46,246 nucleotides of DNA, from positions 1 through 46,246 of the forward strand of contig JAJZCW010000026.1 in assembly GCA_021828865.1 (NCBI GenBank), read 5' to 3'. The notes under the pieces are model-generated. The model was not told where the DNA came from. It ran no database searches and worked only from the letters and a program-made list of their open reading frames with translations. Source of the DNA: Bacillota bacterium (GTDB taxonomy: Bacteria > Bacillota > Bacilli > Alicyclobacillales > SLC66). Shown here in pieces: positions 8,203-17,032 of this stretch; within the stretch, counting starts at the first letter, position 1, and each line of letters begins with the position of its first letter. The position numbers and the translations under genes were made by a program.

Positions 8203-8577
8203 ATGCGACTAACAGTACAACAATCAATCATTAACAAAGCGTTTCGCGAAAACAAAAGTCCTTTTGTACGGGATGTGGATGTATTTCGATGGTCCGGAAT
8301 GACGAAAGTCAGAAGCCAAAATACAGGAAAGACGTATGAGGTTGAGATCAATCTTTCTCTGAAGACCAATCCTCGACTCGCAGACCAGGTTTCCATGTGT
8401 CTCCTTAAACCAGATGGCATCCGAATGGAGGATCTACTAATTGTGGGGATGATCGATCCAAAATTGGATGGATCCATTGAGATGAAAGGACTGCCCAAAG
8501 ATAAAATGGAAACGAATCTAGGGAAATTGATTAAGATGCTAAATAAACCATCGGATTCGAGAATGCAACGCGTCTGA
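8203..8577 (+). CDS. conserved-looking protein of unknown function upstream of antiporter
   Basis: I do not recognise this 124-residue protein. It has no membrane segment or signal peptide, one cysteine and many charged residues. A basic N-terminus (VQQSIINKAF) is followed by alternating strand-like stretches (VDVFRWSGMTKVR, then KTYEVEINLSLK) and a lysine-rich C-terminus. The start is supported by AAGGTG 8 bases upstream. The antiporter gene begins 13 bases after its stop, so the two are probably one operon and it may be a cytoplasmic accessory or regulator of the antiporter. The opposite strand also holds a long open frame (8145-8612), but that has no matching ribosome-binding site and would cross the operon junction. 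Confidence 0.65.
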   Translation: MRLTVQQSIINKAFRENKSPFVRDVDVFRWSGMTKVRSQNTGKTYEVEINLSLKTNPRLADQVSMCLLKPDGIRMEDLLIVGMIDPKLDGSIEMKGLPKDKMETNLGKLIKMLNKPSDSRMQRV

Positions 8578-8590
8578 GAGGTGTCTTGAT

Positions 8591-10042
8591 TTGGCTGCGA
8601 CGTATAACTCACTGTTTTTAGTTACTATTGTTGCTTTGCTAAGCCCATGGTTGTCTTCACGGATATTTAAGGGGTTAGTTCCAGCTGTAGTCATCGAAAT
8701 CTTGATGGGGATTTTGATCGGAAATAGTGGTTTTCACATCGCTCAATCTACGAAGTATGTGAATTTTATGGCGGAATTTGGATTTTCTTATTTGATGTTC
8801 CTATCAGGGTTGGAACTGGATTTCGATTTGATATTTGAGAAAAAAAAAGCTACCGGAAAACCACCATGGATTTTAGGTATCACTTTCTTTCTAGCGACTT
8901 CGATTATTTCTTATTTCGTAGCGCTGATTTTATTTTATGTTGGTTGGATCCAACATCCATTCGTTGTTGGATTAGTGCTTAGCACCACATCAACTGGCAT
9001 TTTGCTGCCTGCTCTAAAAGAAAAGGGCTGGATCAGTGATCCGTTCGGGCAACAACTTATGGTGTTCGGTTTATTAGCGGACATGATTACGTTGCTCGCC
9101 ATCACGGCATACGTGGCATTCCATACCAGTGGAAATGCATTCAGCATCTTGCTAGTCATGGTTCTGCTTATGTTCTTTGTCGTGATCTATAGGGTACTAC
9201 GATATGTGGCTAAAACCAGAGGATTTTCCAGTATTGAGAATGCCACTAGCGAAATGGGGCTTCGCGGTTCGTTTGCCCTTATCTTAATGTTTTTGGCATT
9301 TTCTGAGACATTGGGAACTCAAGTAATTGTTGGTGCATTTCTTGCGGGTGCCATTATTTCTCTCCTTTCTAAAGGGCAATCTACGCTCACTACGAAACTA
9401 AATTCCATCGGGTATGGATTTTTGCTACCCATCTTCTTTGTCAATGTGGGGATGAAATTTAGCATTCAAGCCTTGGATTCTCGTCCCGTATTTTGGATCA
9501 TGATGATTGTTTTACTCCTGACGATGTTTTTGAACAAGGTGCTACCATCGCTATTCTTTTTAAGAAGGTTTCCCATAAAGCAACGAATGGCTGGCGGAAT
9601 GTTGCTGAGTTCTCGCCTAAGCCTTATTATTGCAGCCAGTCAAATTGCGGTTCAAATCGGAGCTTTGGACAGTGCCACCGCAAATGGCCTCATTTTGCTG
9701 GCCATTGTGACTTGTCTTGTTTCACCAATGGTGTTCACTCGCTTGATTCGCGGCTTTACTCCGGCGGAATTGCCTTTATCATCTATTTCTGAAATCAAAC
9801 TTGGCACGAATACGCTCCCAGAGGGATGGGTCGTCGGCTCAGTAGAGGTGAGGTCACGCAAAGTGGATTCCACCCCAATGCGCTCTTTACGATTGCCCCA
9901 GGATGTGCTGTTCGTGTCTATTATACGTGGGGATGAACGCATCATACCCCGTGGTCATACGATTTTAGAGCAATTCGATGTGGTACAGGTGTTAGGGCAT
10001 CCTGATGCTATCCGCCGTATCAGAAGTCAGTTGGAAGGGTAA
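8591..10042 (+). CDS. CPA2-family cation/proton antiporter with C-terminal RCK_C (TrkA-C) domain
   Basis: Residues 1 to about 395 carry about 12 hydrophobic segments typical of Na+/H+ or K+/H+ exchangers of the CPA2/KefB class, including a membrane-buried aspartate in GLLADMITLLAI. Residues about 405-483 form a soluble RCK_C domain (LPEGWVVGSVEV at its start, ILEQFDVVQVLGHPDAI near its end). The TrkA-N nucleotide-binding domain seen in KefB/KefC is missing, as in YhaU/CpaA-like systems. The start is TTG at 8591, after GAGAGGTG. The RCK_C domain suggests control by a small ligand or ion. K+ or Na+ efflux in exchange for protons is inferred. It could complement the Kdp potassium uptake system encoded further right. 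Confidence 0.88.
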   Translation: MAATYNSLFLVTIVALLSPWLSSRIFKGLVPAVVIEILMGILIGNSGFHIAQSTKYVNFMAEFGFSYLMFLSGLELDFDLIFEKKKATGKPPWILGITFFLATSIISYFVALILFYVGWIQHPFVVGLVLSTTSTGILLPALKEKGWISDPFGQQLMVFGLLADMITLLAITAYVAFHTSGNAFSILLVMVLLMFFVVIYRVLRYVAKTRGFSSIENATSEMGLRGSFALILMFLAFSETLGTQVIVGAFLAGAIISLLSKGQSTLTTKLNSIGYGFLLPIFFVNVGMKFSIQALDSRPVFWIMMIVLLLTMFLNKVLPSLFFLRRFPIKQRMAGGMLLSSRLSLIIAASQIAVQIGALDSATANGLILLAIVTCLVSPMVFTRLIRGFTPAELPLSSISEIKLGTNTLPEGWVVGSVEVRSRKVDSTPMRSLRLPQDVLFVSIIRGDERIIPRGHTILEQFDVVQVLGHPDAIRRIRSQLEG

Positions 10043-10066
10043 CTGTCTTGGCTAGTGAGATAGTAA

Positions 10067-10092
10067 CAAAAAGGCGCACCAATCGGCACGCC
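10067..10092 (-). terminator. intrinsic terminator of ppiB
   Basis: On the minus strand GGCGTGCC pairs with GGTGCGCC (two G-T pairs) around GATT, followed by TTTTTG. It lies 50 bases past the ppiB stop. Confidence 0.78.
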
Positions 10093-10141
10093 AAATTCAA
10101 TGCGAGATACGCTTTCTTCATCTAAAGGTACGACTCTTATT

Positions 10142-10585
10142 CTACTCTTCGTCCCAGACTTTGACTTCTTTCATCCGGTCGCCCTGCCGAATCTGTTCCA
10201 CAAAGTCAAGGCCTTCGACCACCTTGCCAAATGCAGTGTGGACGCCGTCCAAATGAGAGGTTGTCCTCCTATCATGCACGATAAAAAATTGCGAGCCGCC
10301 CGTATCTTTACCTGCATGGGCCATGGACAATATACCGCGTTCATGCTTGATCGGGTTGCCTTCTGTTTCGCACTTAATCGTATATCCCGGGCCGCCTGTG
10401 CCGTCCCCTCTTGGACATCCGCCTTGTGCCACAAAACCCGAAATCACCCGGTGAAAGGTAAGACCGTCATAAAAGCCGGAATTGGCTAGTTTTTCAAAGT
10501 TGGCCACGGTACCCGGCGCATAATCCGGATAAAACTCGATGATCATTTTGTTGCCATTGTCCATTTCAATAGATCCTTTTTTCAA
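10142..10585 (-). CDS. ppiB: peptidyl-prolyl cis-trans isomerase, cyclophilin type
   Basis: This 147-residue cytoplasmic cyclophilin catalyses proline isomerisation in protein folding. The cyclophilin core is clear: [15 protein letters not shown] with the catalytic arginine, [10 protein letters not shown], then [18 protein letters not shown], then [14 protein letters not shown]. Length matches small bacterial PpiB proteins. The start is TTG (10583-10585), 6 bases after GGAGGTG. No signal peptide. It is a single-gene unit convergent with the antiporter gene and divergent from an MFS gene. Confidence 0.95.
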   Translation of the reverse strand: MKKGSIEMDNGNKMIIEFYPDYAPGTVANFEKLANSGFYDGLTFHRVISGFVAQGGCPRGDGTGGPGYTIKCETEGNPIKHERGILSMAHAGKDTGGSQFFIVHDRRTTSHLDGVHTAFGKVVEGLDFVEQIRQGDRMKEVKVWDEE

Positions 10586-10691
10586 TCAGAACACCTCCAT
10601 CGCAATTTTTTTATCATACAATATTTAGCTGAAAAAGAACACCGCCTGCGGTATAGTCAAGTGACGGCACGAGTATTAGGGAGAGAATGAA

Positions 10692-11975
10692 TTGAGAATC
10701 AGAGACTTTCATCGCAATATCAAAATTAGAATGGCAGTGTATCTGGCGTTTGGAACGGCCCAATTTACAACATTTCCTTTCATGGCGGTCTACTTTGACC
10801 GCTATTTTGGCATGGAAGTGACAGGAATGCTGCTCGCCATCAGCATGATCGCGAGTTTGTTCAGCGGCGCAGTGGGAGGCTTTTATGCCGATCGCGTGGG
10901 GCGCAAGCGGTTGATGGTGTTATCGGAGGCAATCTTCCTCGTCTCCTATTTGGCAATGGCAGCAGGAAACAGTCCGTGGCTGGAATCACCGCTATTAACG
11001 TTTATTGCATTTCTTGTTAACAACGTCTGCTGGGGCATGTATGGCCCTGCGGATGAAGCGATGCTGCTAGACGTGACTACAGCAGAAAATCGTCCAATGA
11101 TGTACGCGATTTTTTATTGGCTGACGAATTTGACGATTGCAGTGGGAGCGAGTATAGGCGCGTTATTTTTTGAAGCTTATCGGTTTCAATTGTTTGCGAT
11201 CATGTCCATCGTGGTGTTGGGGTCGCTTCTTGTCACGATTTTCTTTATCAAGGAAACCCATCATCCCGCGCCAAACAGTCATGACACCAGTCAACACTTT
11301 ATTTGGGCGATGGCGCATAATTATCTTGCCATTTTGAAAGATAAGACCTTTATGTATTACTTTCTAGCCGGAACGCTCGTCATGTCCGTAGAATTTCAAC
11401 TGACCAACGGCATCGCCATTCATCTGGCCAATACGGTGAAACGACAAGTGTTATGGGTTATATCTGGCCATTCATTTATCGTAGATGGTGTGAAAATGCT
11501 GGGCTTTTTGCAGACGGAAAATACAGTCCTTGTCGTGCTGCTCGCGGCGCTAGCCGCAAGATGGATCAAGCGTTTTCCTGAAAAGTGGGTACTTTTCTTC
11601 GCCATCACTTTGAACGTGACTGGCTATAGCGTGATGACGTTTAATAATATGCCCATGGTGCTATTCATCGTGATGTTGTTGGCGACAATTGGGGAAGTGG
11701 CAGGAGTGCCTGTGCGCCAGGCGTATCTTGGCGATATCACCCCTGACCATGCGCGAAGTTCCTATGTGGCGGTGAATGGCATGGCCTTTGGGTTATCCCG
11801 TGTCCTTTCTTCTGGCGGAGTGGCGCTTAGCGCTCTCGTTCCCGCATGGGGAATGGGAGTAGTCAGCTTTGGGGTAGGAATGCTAGGACTATTTTTCTAT
11901 TTTGCGGTGATCCCTGAGGTTCATGCACGTCGAAATTTGAATATAGAACGCGAGCCAGAACAGCTTACCATCTGA
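10692..11975 (+). CDS. MFS transporter, probable drug/H+ antiporter
   Basis: This 427-residue protein has about 12 membrane segments. The MFS motif A is visible between the second and third helices (GGFYADRVGRKRLM). The first helix region is typical of Bacillus MDR-type exporters (YLAFGTAQFTTFPFMAVYFDRYFG). The start is TTG at 10692 with GGGAGAG about 5 bases upstream. It is divergent from ppiB and apparently monocistronic. The substrate cannot be read from the sequence. Confidence 0.85.
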   Translation: MRIRDFHRNIKIRMAVYLAFGTAQFTTFPFMAVYFDRYFGMEVTGMLLAISMIASLFSGAVGGFYADRVGRKRLMVLSEAIFLVSYLAMAAGNSPWLESPLLTFIAFLVNNVCWGMYGPADEAMLLDVTTAENRPMMYAIFYWLTNLTIAVGASIGALFFEAYRFQLFAIMSIVVLGSLLVTIFFIKETHHPAPNSHDTSQHFIWAMAHNYLAILKDKTFMYYFLAGTLVMSVEFQLTNGIAIHLANTVKRQVLWVISGHSFIVDGVKMLGFLQTENTVLVVLLAALAARWIKRFPEKWVLFFAITLNVTGYSVMTFNNMPMVLFIVMLLATIGEVAGVPVRQAYLGDITPDHARSSYVAVNGMAFGLSRVLSSGGVALSALVPAWGMGVVSFGVGMLGLFFYFAVIPEVHARRNLNIEREPEQLTI

Positions 11976-12063
11976 ACCATTTCTCGGGAATTGCTGAATT
12001 TGCTTCAGGAATGTGCGGTAAAAATCAAGAAATAATGATGAATGGTTCAAAATGAGGTGGGCT

Positions 12064-12828
12064 ATGTCGATTTTAATCGTGGATGATTCTATTGACAGTC
12101 AACGTTTGATCAAGGTTTTTTTGAAATCAGGTGGATATACCGATGTTTATACTGCTCAGTCTGCTGCTGAAGCCTATCAATTTTTGCAGGCGATAGGAAA
12201 AGATGAAGCACAGCCGATTGACCTGATCTTGATGGATATTGTCATGCCGGATGTGGATGGCATCGAAGCTTGTCGAACGATGAAGACTTTTGATACTGTC
12301 ATCGATATACCGATTATCATGGTGACAGCGAAGACGGAAGCGGTTAAAACATGAAATTGACCGCAGGAAGGCAAGGGAACAGGAACTTTTGGAAGTAACC
12401 CATCAACTCGCAGCGGCAAATGAAACCCTGCGCCAATTGTCTTTTCGCGATGGGTTGACTGGGGTTGCCAACCGCCGTCATTTTGATGAACAACTGACGG
12501 TAGAATTGGGACGTTGCTTGCGTGATCAAGACTTCCTTGCGATGTGTTGGCTCGCTATGGAGGGGAAGAGTTTGCAATCATTCTCCCACAAACGGATAGC
12601 GAAGGTGCCATTTTGATGGCTGAAAGAATAAAAACAAACGTCTCCGACCTCATGATTCCCCATGCCAGGTCCAAGTGTCACCGCTTCGTTTCGATCAGCC
12701 TTGGTGTGGGAACGATGACGCCAAGTGTTGCAAGGACTGCCGAAGAATTGATCCAACTTGCAGATCAGGCTTTGTATCGCGCAAAAGAATGGGGAAGAAA
12801 CCAAGTGATTGCAAATGAGGGTATATGA
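12064..12828 (+). pseudogene. broken response regulator-GGDEF (diguanylate cyclase) gene
   Basis: The ATG at 12064 follows GAGGTGG. The receiver domain begins intact (ILIVDDS, phospho-Asp in LILMDIVMPD) but stops at 12352-12354 soon after MVTAKTEA. Coding resumes in another frame with KHEIDRRKAREQELLE, a coiled linker and a GGDEF start (LSFRDGLTGVANRRHFDEQL). After LRDQDFLAM it shifts again to VLARYGGEEFAIILPQ and runs to TGA at 12826-12828. Compared with PleD-type proteins about 35 residues are missing at the first junction (including the conserved receiver Lys) and about 45 at the second (metal-binding Asp and substrate half). GGEEF survives. Two separate frame-breaking deletions mean that no active cyclase is made. 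The short receiver peptide could still be expressed. Confidence 0.85.
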
Positions 12829-13583
12829 TAATGGATGAAAATCTTTTAAATGGAAATAGAATCTTTAAGTTTATTGTTGATTCTTCTGAAGATGCCATCA
12901 TCGGCAAAACGCTCGAAGGGGTAATTTGGTACTGGAATAAGGGTGCCGAAGCGCTCTATGGGTATACATCAGAAGAAATCATCGGAAAGTCGATCAATGT
13001 GATCGTTCCTGATTATTTACAAAATGAACTCCCCCCCATTTTTGACATGATCCATCGAGGAGAGAGCGTGGAACACTACGTCACGCAGCGGGTGGGGAAA
13101 AGTGGACAAATCATCGACGTGTCGATCAAGGTTTCACCCATCCGCAATGAACGGGGTACAATTATTGGCGCTTCTGCCATTGCCCGAAACATCACTCAGC
13201 AAAAGTCAATTGAACACGCGATCCACCTGAGTGAGATCAAAAATAGGGCGATTGTCGACAACATCGGCGAAGCGATCATTACCATAGGCGAAACGGGATT
13301 GATCGAGAGTTTCAATCCTGCAGCGGAGCGAATATTTGGTTATACGCCCGAAGAAATTATCGGCCAAAATGTAAAAATACTCGTACCGCCACCATTTGAC
13401 GCAGAGCATGACGGGTACATTAAAAGGTATCTCCAGACCGGAGAAAAGCACCTGATTGGCAAAACACGGGAAGTGGAAGCCAGGCGGAAAGACGGATCGA
13501 TCATCACGGTTTTGATTACGCTGAGCGAAATGAGACTTGGTGATGTGAGAAAGTTCATCGGCATCGTGAGAGATATTACCTGA
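12825..13583 (+). CDS. PAS-PAS protein, second PAS FixL-like, no output domain
   Basis: This 252-residue cytoplasmic protein has PAS1 at about 12-125 and PAS2 at about 135-252, each ending in the usual IAR(N/D)IT-type strand. In PAS2 the block EHDGYIKRYLQTGEKHLIG followed by KTREV aligns with FixL of Bradyrhizobium japonicum, so that His195, His209 and Arg215 correspond to the heme ligand His200, His214 and the oxygen-sensing Arg220. Heme binding is therefore possible, though this block also occurs in non-heme PAS domains. The protein ends right after PAS2, where a kinase or GGDEF domain would normally follow. It may be a truncated gene or a stand-alone sensor. The start overlaps the end of the decayed GGDEF gene (ATGA). 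An ATG at 12831 fits the GAGGG ribosome-binding site better. Confidence 0.8.
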   Translation: MIMDENLLNGNRIFKFIVDSSEDAIIGKTLEGVIWYWNKGAEALYGYTSEEIIGKSINVIVPDYLQNELPPIFDMIHRGESVEHYVTQRVGKSGQIIDVSIKVSPIRNERGTIIGASAIARNITQQKSIEHAIHLSEIKNRAIVDNIGEAIITIGETGLIESFNPAAERIFGYTPEEIIGQNVKILVPPPFDAEHDGYIKRYLQTGEKHLIGKTREVEARRKDGSIITVLITLSEMRLGDVRKFIGIVRDIT

Positions 13584-13612
13584 CCCACCTCGAAATCATG
13601 TACGAGTGATCA

Positions 13613-14986
13613 TTAACTAGGCTGATGCAGATCGCGAAGTCCTAAGGAAAGCAGAATTGTCAACACACTGGCAATCGTGAGCCAAATAAATAAATGAACC
13701 GCCCCTGATAGGTGGGTCATAGCAGAGCTAACGAGTAAAGAGGAGAGAATGGTGCCGATATAGCGTAAGAGCGTATAGACCCCAGAGGCTTGCCCCGTGT
13801 CTGATGGAGGCGCCGATTCCAGTACAATTTGTTGAATGACGACATTGCTGATCGCAAAACTGACTCCAATTAGTGCGAGTCCAAGGATCATGAAGTAAAT
13901 CGGTAGGATGTCCATCCAACATAAAATGAACGTGCCGAAAAATAGCAACAGTCCCGCGAGCACGATGGGCCATTTTCGTGATTTTCCCTGCGCAAAATGG
14001 CCGCCAAGTGGAGAGGCGATGCTCATAACACCGGCAAAAGACAGGAGCAACAGTCCGCTTTTTGTGGCGCTGTAGGAGCGCTCGGTCTCCAAAAATACGG
14101 GCAGGCCATAAAGGATGCAGTACATGACGAGATTCGTGATGACGGTGATCAGACTGCTCAGTGCAAATTGGGGCAAGCGAAACCACTGTACAGGAATAAT
14201 AGGGGAATCGTGCCGGAATTCCAGAACGATGAGTCCCATGGTTAGCAATGCGCTCAGTCCCAGGGTCAGCAACTCAGGGTTGGCAAATGGATGAGCGGCG
14301 TTGGCATAGAGTAGCCAGGTAGTCACGGCGGTTGCGAAAAAGACAATACCTGCCCAGTCTGTCCGCAACGGCTTGGAGGCTTTGATTGGATTTGAGATGT
14401 TTTTTGATCGGGGATGAATCCACAAAAGCAATCCCATTGCGAGTAAGGAGATGGGAATGTTCAGCCAGAATATAGCGTGCCATGAGGTCAGATCAATCAG
14501 GAATCCTCCGATCGTGGGACCTACAGCGACGGCAATGCCGCCAGCCATGCCAATCCAACCAAGCACTTTTCCCAGGTCTTTTGATCGGTATTGACGGACG
14601 AGGCCAATTGCATTCGGGTAGATCATGGAAGTGCCCACGGCCTGAATGATTCGCCAGAAGACGAACACGCCAAGAGAGGTGGATAATGGCGCCAGAACCG
14701 CGGTCACGATCATCAGCAGCAGTCCTGCATACACAAAGCGCTCGCGGCCCCATTTGTCTCCAAATTTGCCCATGACCGGTTGTGCAATGGCGCTGCCCAG
14801 ATAATAAGCGGAAACAATCCATGTGATGCCTGAAGATGTCGTATGTAGCGCGCGGAGAAGTTTGGGGAGCGCCACGGATATCGTAGACGAATTGAGCGGA
14901 TTTAAAACCACACAGATGAGAATGGCGATGATAAATGCAAGTCCCCATTTTTTTGATGGCATCGCTACTGTTGATTCGGGTGACAT
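13613..14986 (-). CDS. MFS exporter of the DHA2 (EmrB/QacA) type
   Basis: This 457-residue protein has about 14 hydrophobic segments. N-terminal features match DHA2 multidrug exporters: LNSSTISVALPKL, then WIVSAYYLGSAIAQPVMG, motif A (GKFGDKWGRERF) and motif C-like (GIAVAVGPTIGGFL). The ATG at 14984-14986 has GGAGG 5 bases upstream. An upstream in-frame ATG at 15074-15076 has no ribosome-binding site. It is divergent from an oxidoreductase operon across about 170 bp and convergent with the PAS-PAS gene. Efflux of lipophilic or cationic compounds is the family role. The substrate is unknown. Confidence 0.88.
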   Translation of the reverse strand: MSPESTVAMPSKKWGLAFIIAILICVVLNPLNSSTISVALPKLLRALHTTSSGITWIVSAYYLGSAIAQPVMGKFGDKWGRERFVYAGLLLMIVTAVLAPLSTSLGVFVFWRIIQAVGTSMIYPNAIGLVRQYRSKDLGKVLGWIGMAGGIAVAVGPTIGGFLIDLTSWHAIFWLNIPISLLAMGLLLWIHPRSKNISNPIKASKPLRTDWAGIVFFATAVTTWLLYANAAHPFANPELLTLGLSALLTMGLIVLEFRHDSPIIPVQWFRLPQFALSSLITVITNLVMYCILYGLPVFLETERSYSATKSGLLLLSFAGVMSIASPLGGHFAQGKSRKWPIVLAGLLLFFGTFILCWMDILPIYFMILGLALIGVSFAISNVVIQQIVLESAPPSDTGQASGVYTLLRYIGTILSSLLVSSAMTHLSGAVHLFIWLTIASVLTILLSLGLRDLHQPS

Positions 14987-15159
14987 AATTCCTCCATTTG
15001 CGGGTGCAATGATCTCGTGGCAACGGATAAGAAATCTCTGTACTCCATCATACCTAATTTGCTCTCGTATTGACATTTTTGCATTTGAAATAGCACGATA
15101 ATAGTAGCAAATGTGGCAAATTGCTTGGATTGGGGGTAAAAAAAATCAAACAAGGACAA

Positions 15160-16197
15160 ATGAAAGCGGTTCTGACCATGGGTTTTGGAGGCATTGAGCA
15201 ACTAGCGTATCGGGAAGATGTACCTGTTCCCCATCCTGTCAAGGACGAGGTACTGATTAAAGTGGGAGCATGCGGATTAAACAATACGGATATTTGGACG
15301 AGGGAAGGAAAATACGGTGGATCTGTTGATCTGAATGCACAAGGAGGCTGGAAAGGGGAACCATTTCATTTTCCCAGAATTCAGGGTGCCGATATAGTGG
15401 GACAGATTGTCGAGGTAGGAGGAAATATCTCTTCAACACAAATCGGAAAAAGAGTCATGGTAAATCCCACATTATATAAAGGGGACTCTAATGATTCCAT
15501 CTATAATTCGCAATTTATTGGGAGTGAACGGGATGGTGGTTTTGCTGAATTCGTCACCGTGCCAATGGAGAATGTGATTCCTATCCAATCGCCGCTTTCG
15601 GATGCGGAATTGGCCACGTTTATGGTTTCCTGTATGACGGCGGAACACATGTTGAATCGAGGTCAGGTTACTCAGGGGCAAACGGTGTTGGTGACCGGAG
15701 CTTCAGGAGGAGTGGGATCTGCTGCACTTCAGTTGGCGAAACGCAGGGGAGCGAAGTTGATCGGCATGGTCAATCATGGGAAGGAAACGATGGCGTTAGA
15801 AGTCGGCGCGGATCATATCATTCACCGTGGTAGCATCATTCGCGATGAATTAAACAAAATGGGTATTCGCGAAGTGGATATGGTAATAGACATAGTGGCG
15901 GGTGATCAAGTCAACGACCTTTTGGAGGTTCTTCGGCCCGGAGGTAAGTTGGTGATAGCGGGAGCCATTGCAGGTCCGATCACAAAGATAGACTGGAGAA
16001 AAGTGTATTTGAAGTACCTGGATATCCTTGGATCAACACTTGGGACGATGGAGGAAGCCAAAGATATTGTCCGGTATATAGAGCGAGGAGAAATTAAGCC
16101 TGTGCTGCACAAAGCCTACTCATTAAATGAGTTGGCACAGGCACAACTTGATTTTATGAATAAAAAACACTTCGGCAAGCTTGCGATTATTCCGTAA
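15160..16197 (+). CDS. zinc-independent MDR oxidoreductase (quinone oxidoreductase-like)
   Basis: This 345-residue member of the medium-chain dehydrogenase/reductase family has a GroES-like N-terminal fold (VPVPHPVKDEVLIKVGACGLNNTDIW) and a Rossmann domain with the NADP-binding loop TGASGGVGSAALQLAKRRGA near residue 180. The residue pattern after GACG is NN rather than a catalytic zinc site, so NADPH:quinone or enone reductase activity is more likely than alcohol dehydrogenase. The ATG at 15160 has AAGGA close upstream. Earlier in-frame codons from 15121 add a non-homologous tail. An SDR gene follows 25 bases after, then a terminator, so the pair is an operon, divergent from an MFS exporter. 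Confidence 0.85.
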   Translation: MKAVLTMGFGGIEQLAYREDVPVPHPVKDEVLIKVGACGLNNTDIWTREGKYGGSVDLNAQGGWKGEPFHFPRIQGADIVGQIVEVGGNISSTQIGKRVMVNPTLYKGDSNDSIYNSQFIGSERDGGFAEFVTVPMENVIPIQSPLSDAELATFMVSCMTAEHMLNRGQVTQGQTVLVTGASGGVGSAALQLAKRRGAKLIGMVNHGKETMALEVGADHIIHRGSIIRDELNKMGIREVDMVIDIVAGDQVNDLLEVLRPGGKLVIAGAIAGPITKIDWRKVYLKYLDILGSTLGTMEEAKDIVRYIERGEIKPVLHKAYSLNELAQAQLDFMNKKHFGKLAIIP

Positions 16198-16222
16198 ATG
16201 ATATGGGGCGAATGGGGAGGTA

Positions 16223-16999
16223 ATGGAGTTGAGTGAAGTTGATCTTCGTGGCGTACATATCGCGGTCACTGGGGCATCAAGTGGGTTGGGACTGGCAATG
16301 GCAGAAGGGCTTTTACGAGCAGGGGCAACGGTGGCAATGGCCGCAAGATCATGGGAGAGGCTCGAGCGAGAGGTAGTAAGATTAAAATCAGAGAGGTTAG
16401 ACGCGCATGCCATGCCACTTGATGTGCGTTCCGATTCGTCCATTGAGGATGCTGTGTCATGGGTGAGAAAAGAATGGGGTAAGCTGGATGTGCTCGTAAA
16501 CAACGCGGGAATTGGCATGCGTACCGTGAACCCGCGATTTATGGTGGAGGCAAAGCCATTTTACGCCGTGACGCCAGATGGTTTTCGCGATCTCATCGCC
16601 ACCAATCTCACTGGGTACTTTCTCGTAGCAAGAGCCTTTGCACCGATGATGGTGGAGCGCGGCAAAGGGAAGATCATCAATATCTCCATGAACCATGAGA
16701 CGATGAGGCGCAAAGGGTTTATTCCTTACGGTCCTTCTCGCGCTGGGGCAGAATCGCTGTCGTTGATCATGGCTGAAGACCTTCGACCATTCGGTGTCAC
16801 AGTGAACATGTTATTGCCAGGTGGCGCGACAGAAACAGGGATGATTCCTGAGGAACTCAAATCGCAACTCAAATCCCCACTATTATCGCCACAGGTGATG
16901 GCAGAACCGATCGTGTTTTTGGCTTCTGCATCATCAGACGGCATCACAGGCGAGCGGATCGTAGCGAACGAATTCCACGAATGGCTGGAGAACCATTAA
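16223..16999 (+). CDS. SDR-family oxidoreductase with YxxxR in place of YxxxK
   Basis: This 258-residue classical short-chain dehydrogenase/reductase has the cofactor motif TGASSGLG near 16-23, NNAG near 92-95 and the substrate-loop serine in NISMNHETM. The catalytic Tyr lies in PYGPSRAGAES, where the usual lysine of YxxxK is arginine. That could reduce or alter activity. GGGAGG lies 3-4 bases before the ATG at 16223, and a TTG at 16229 is better spaced. It is probably cotranscribed with the MDR gene upstream and ends just before a strong bidirectional terminator. Substrate unknown. Confidence 0.85.
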   Translation: MELSEVDLRGVHIAVTGASSGLGLAMAEGLLRAGATVAMAARSWERLEREVVRLKSERLDAHAMPLDVRSDSSIEDAVSWVRKEWGKLDVLVNNAGIGMRTVNPRFMVEAKPFYAVTPDGFRDLIATNLTGYFLVARAFAPMMVERGKGKIINISMNHETMRRKGFIPYGPSRAGAESLSLIMAEDLRPFGVTVNMLLPGGATETGMIPEELKSQLKSPLLSPQVMAEPIVFLASASSDGITGERIVANEFHEWLENH

Positions 17000-17002
17000 C
17001 AG

Positions 17003-17032
17003 AAAAAAGGGGGGGTGTTCCCCCTTTTTTTT
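17003..17032. terminator. bidirectional terminator between SDR gene and kdpE
   Basis: AAAAAAGGGGG and CCCCCTTTTTTTT form a G-C stem flanked by A and T runs, so it can act on both converging transcripts. It overlaps the kdpE stop codon. Confidence 0.85.

Noticed and set aside
8145..8612. Minus-strand open frame of 155 codons opposite the unknown protein and the antiporter start
   Set aside because: It crosses an operon junction, has no ribosome-binding site and an unlikely composition. The plus-strand gene has AAGGTG at proper spacing.
14493..15023. Minus-strand open frame of 176 codons overlapping the MFS gene
   Set aside because: Same strand but different frame from a clear DHA2 transporter, and its translation is Arg/His/Cys-rich without family features.
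15070..15102. TTGACA and GATAAT upstream of the MDR oxidoreductase
   Set aside because: The spacing is 21 bases, too long for a normal sigma-A promoter.
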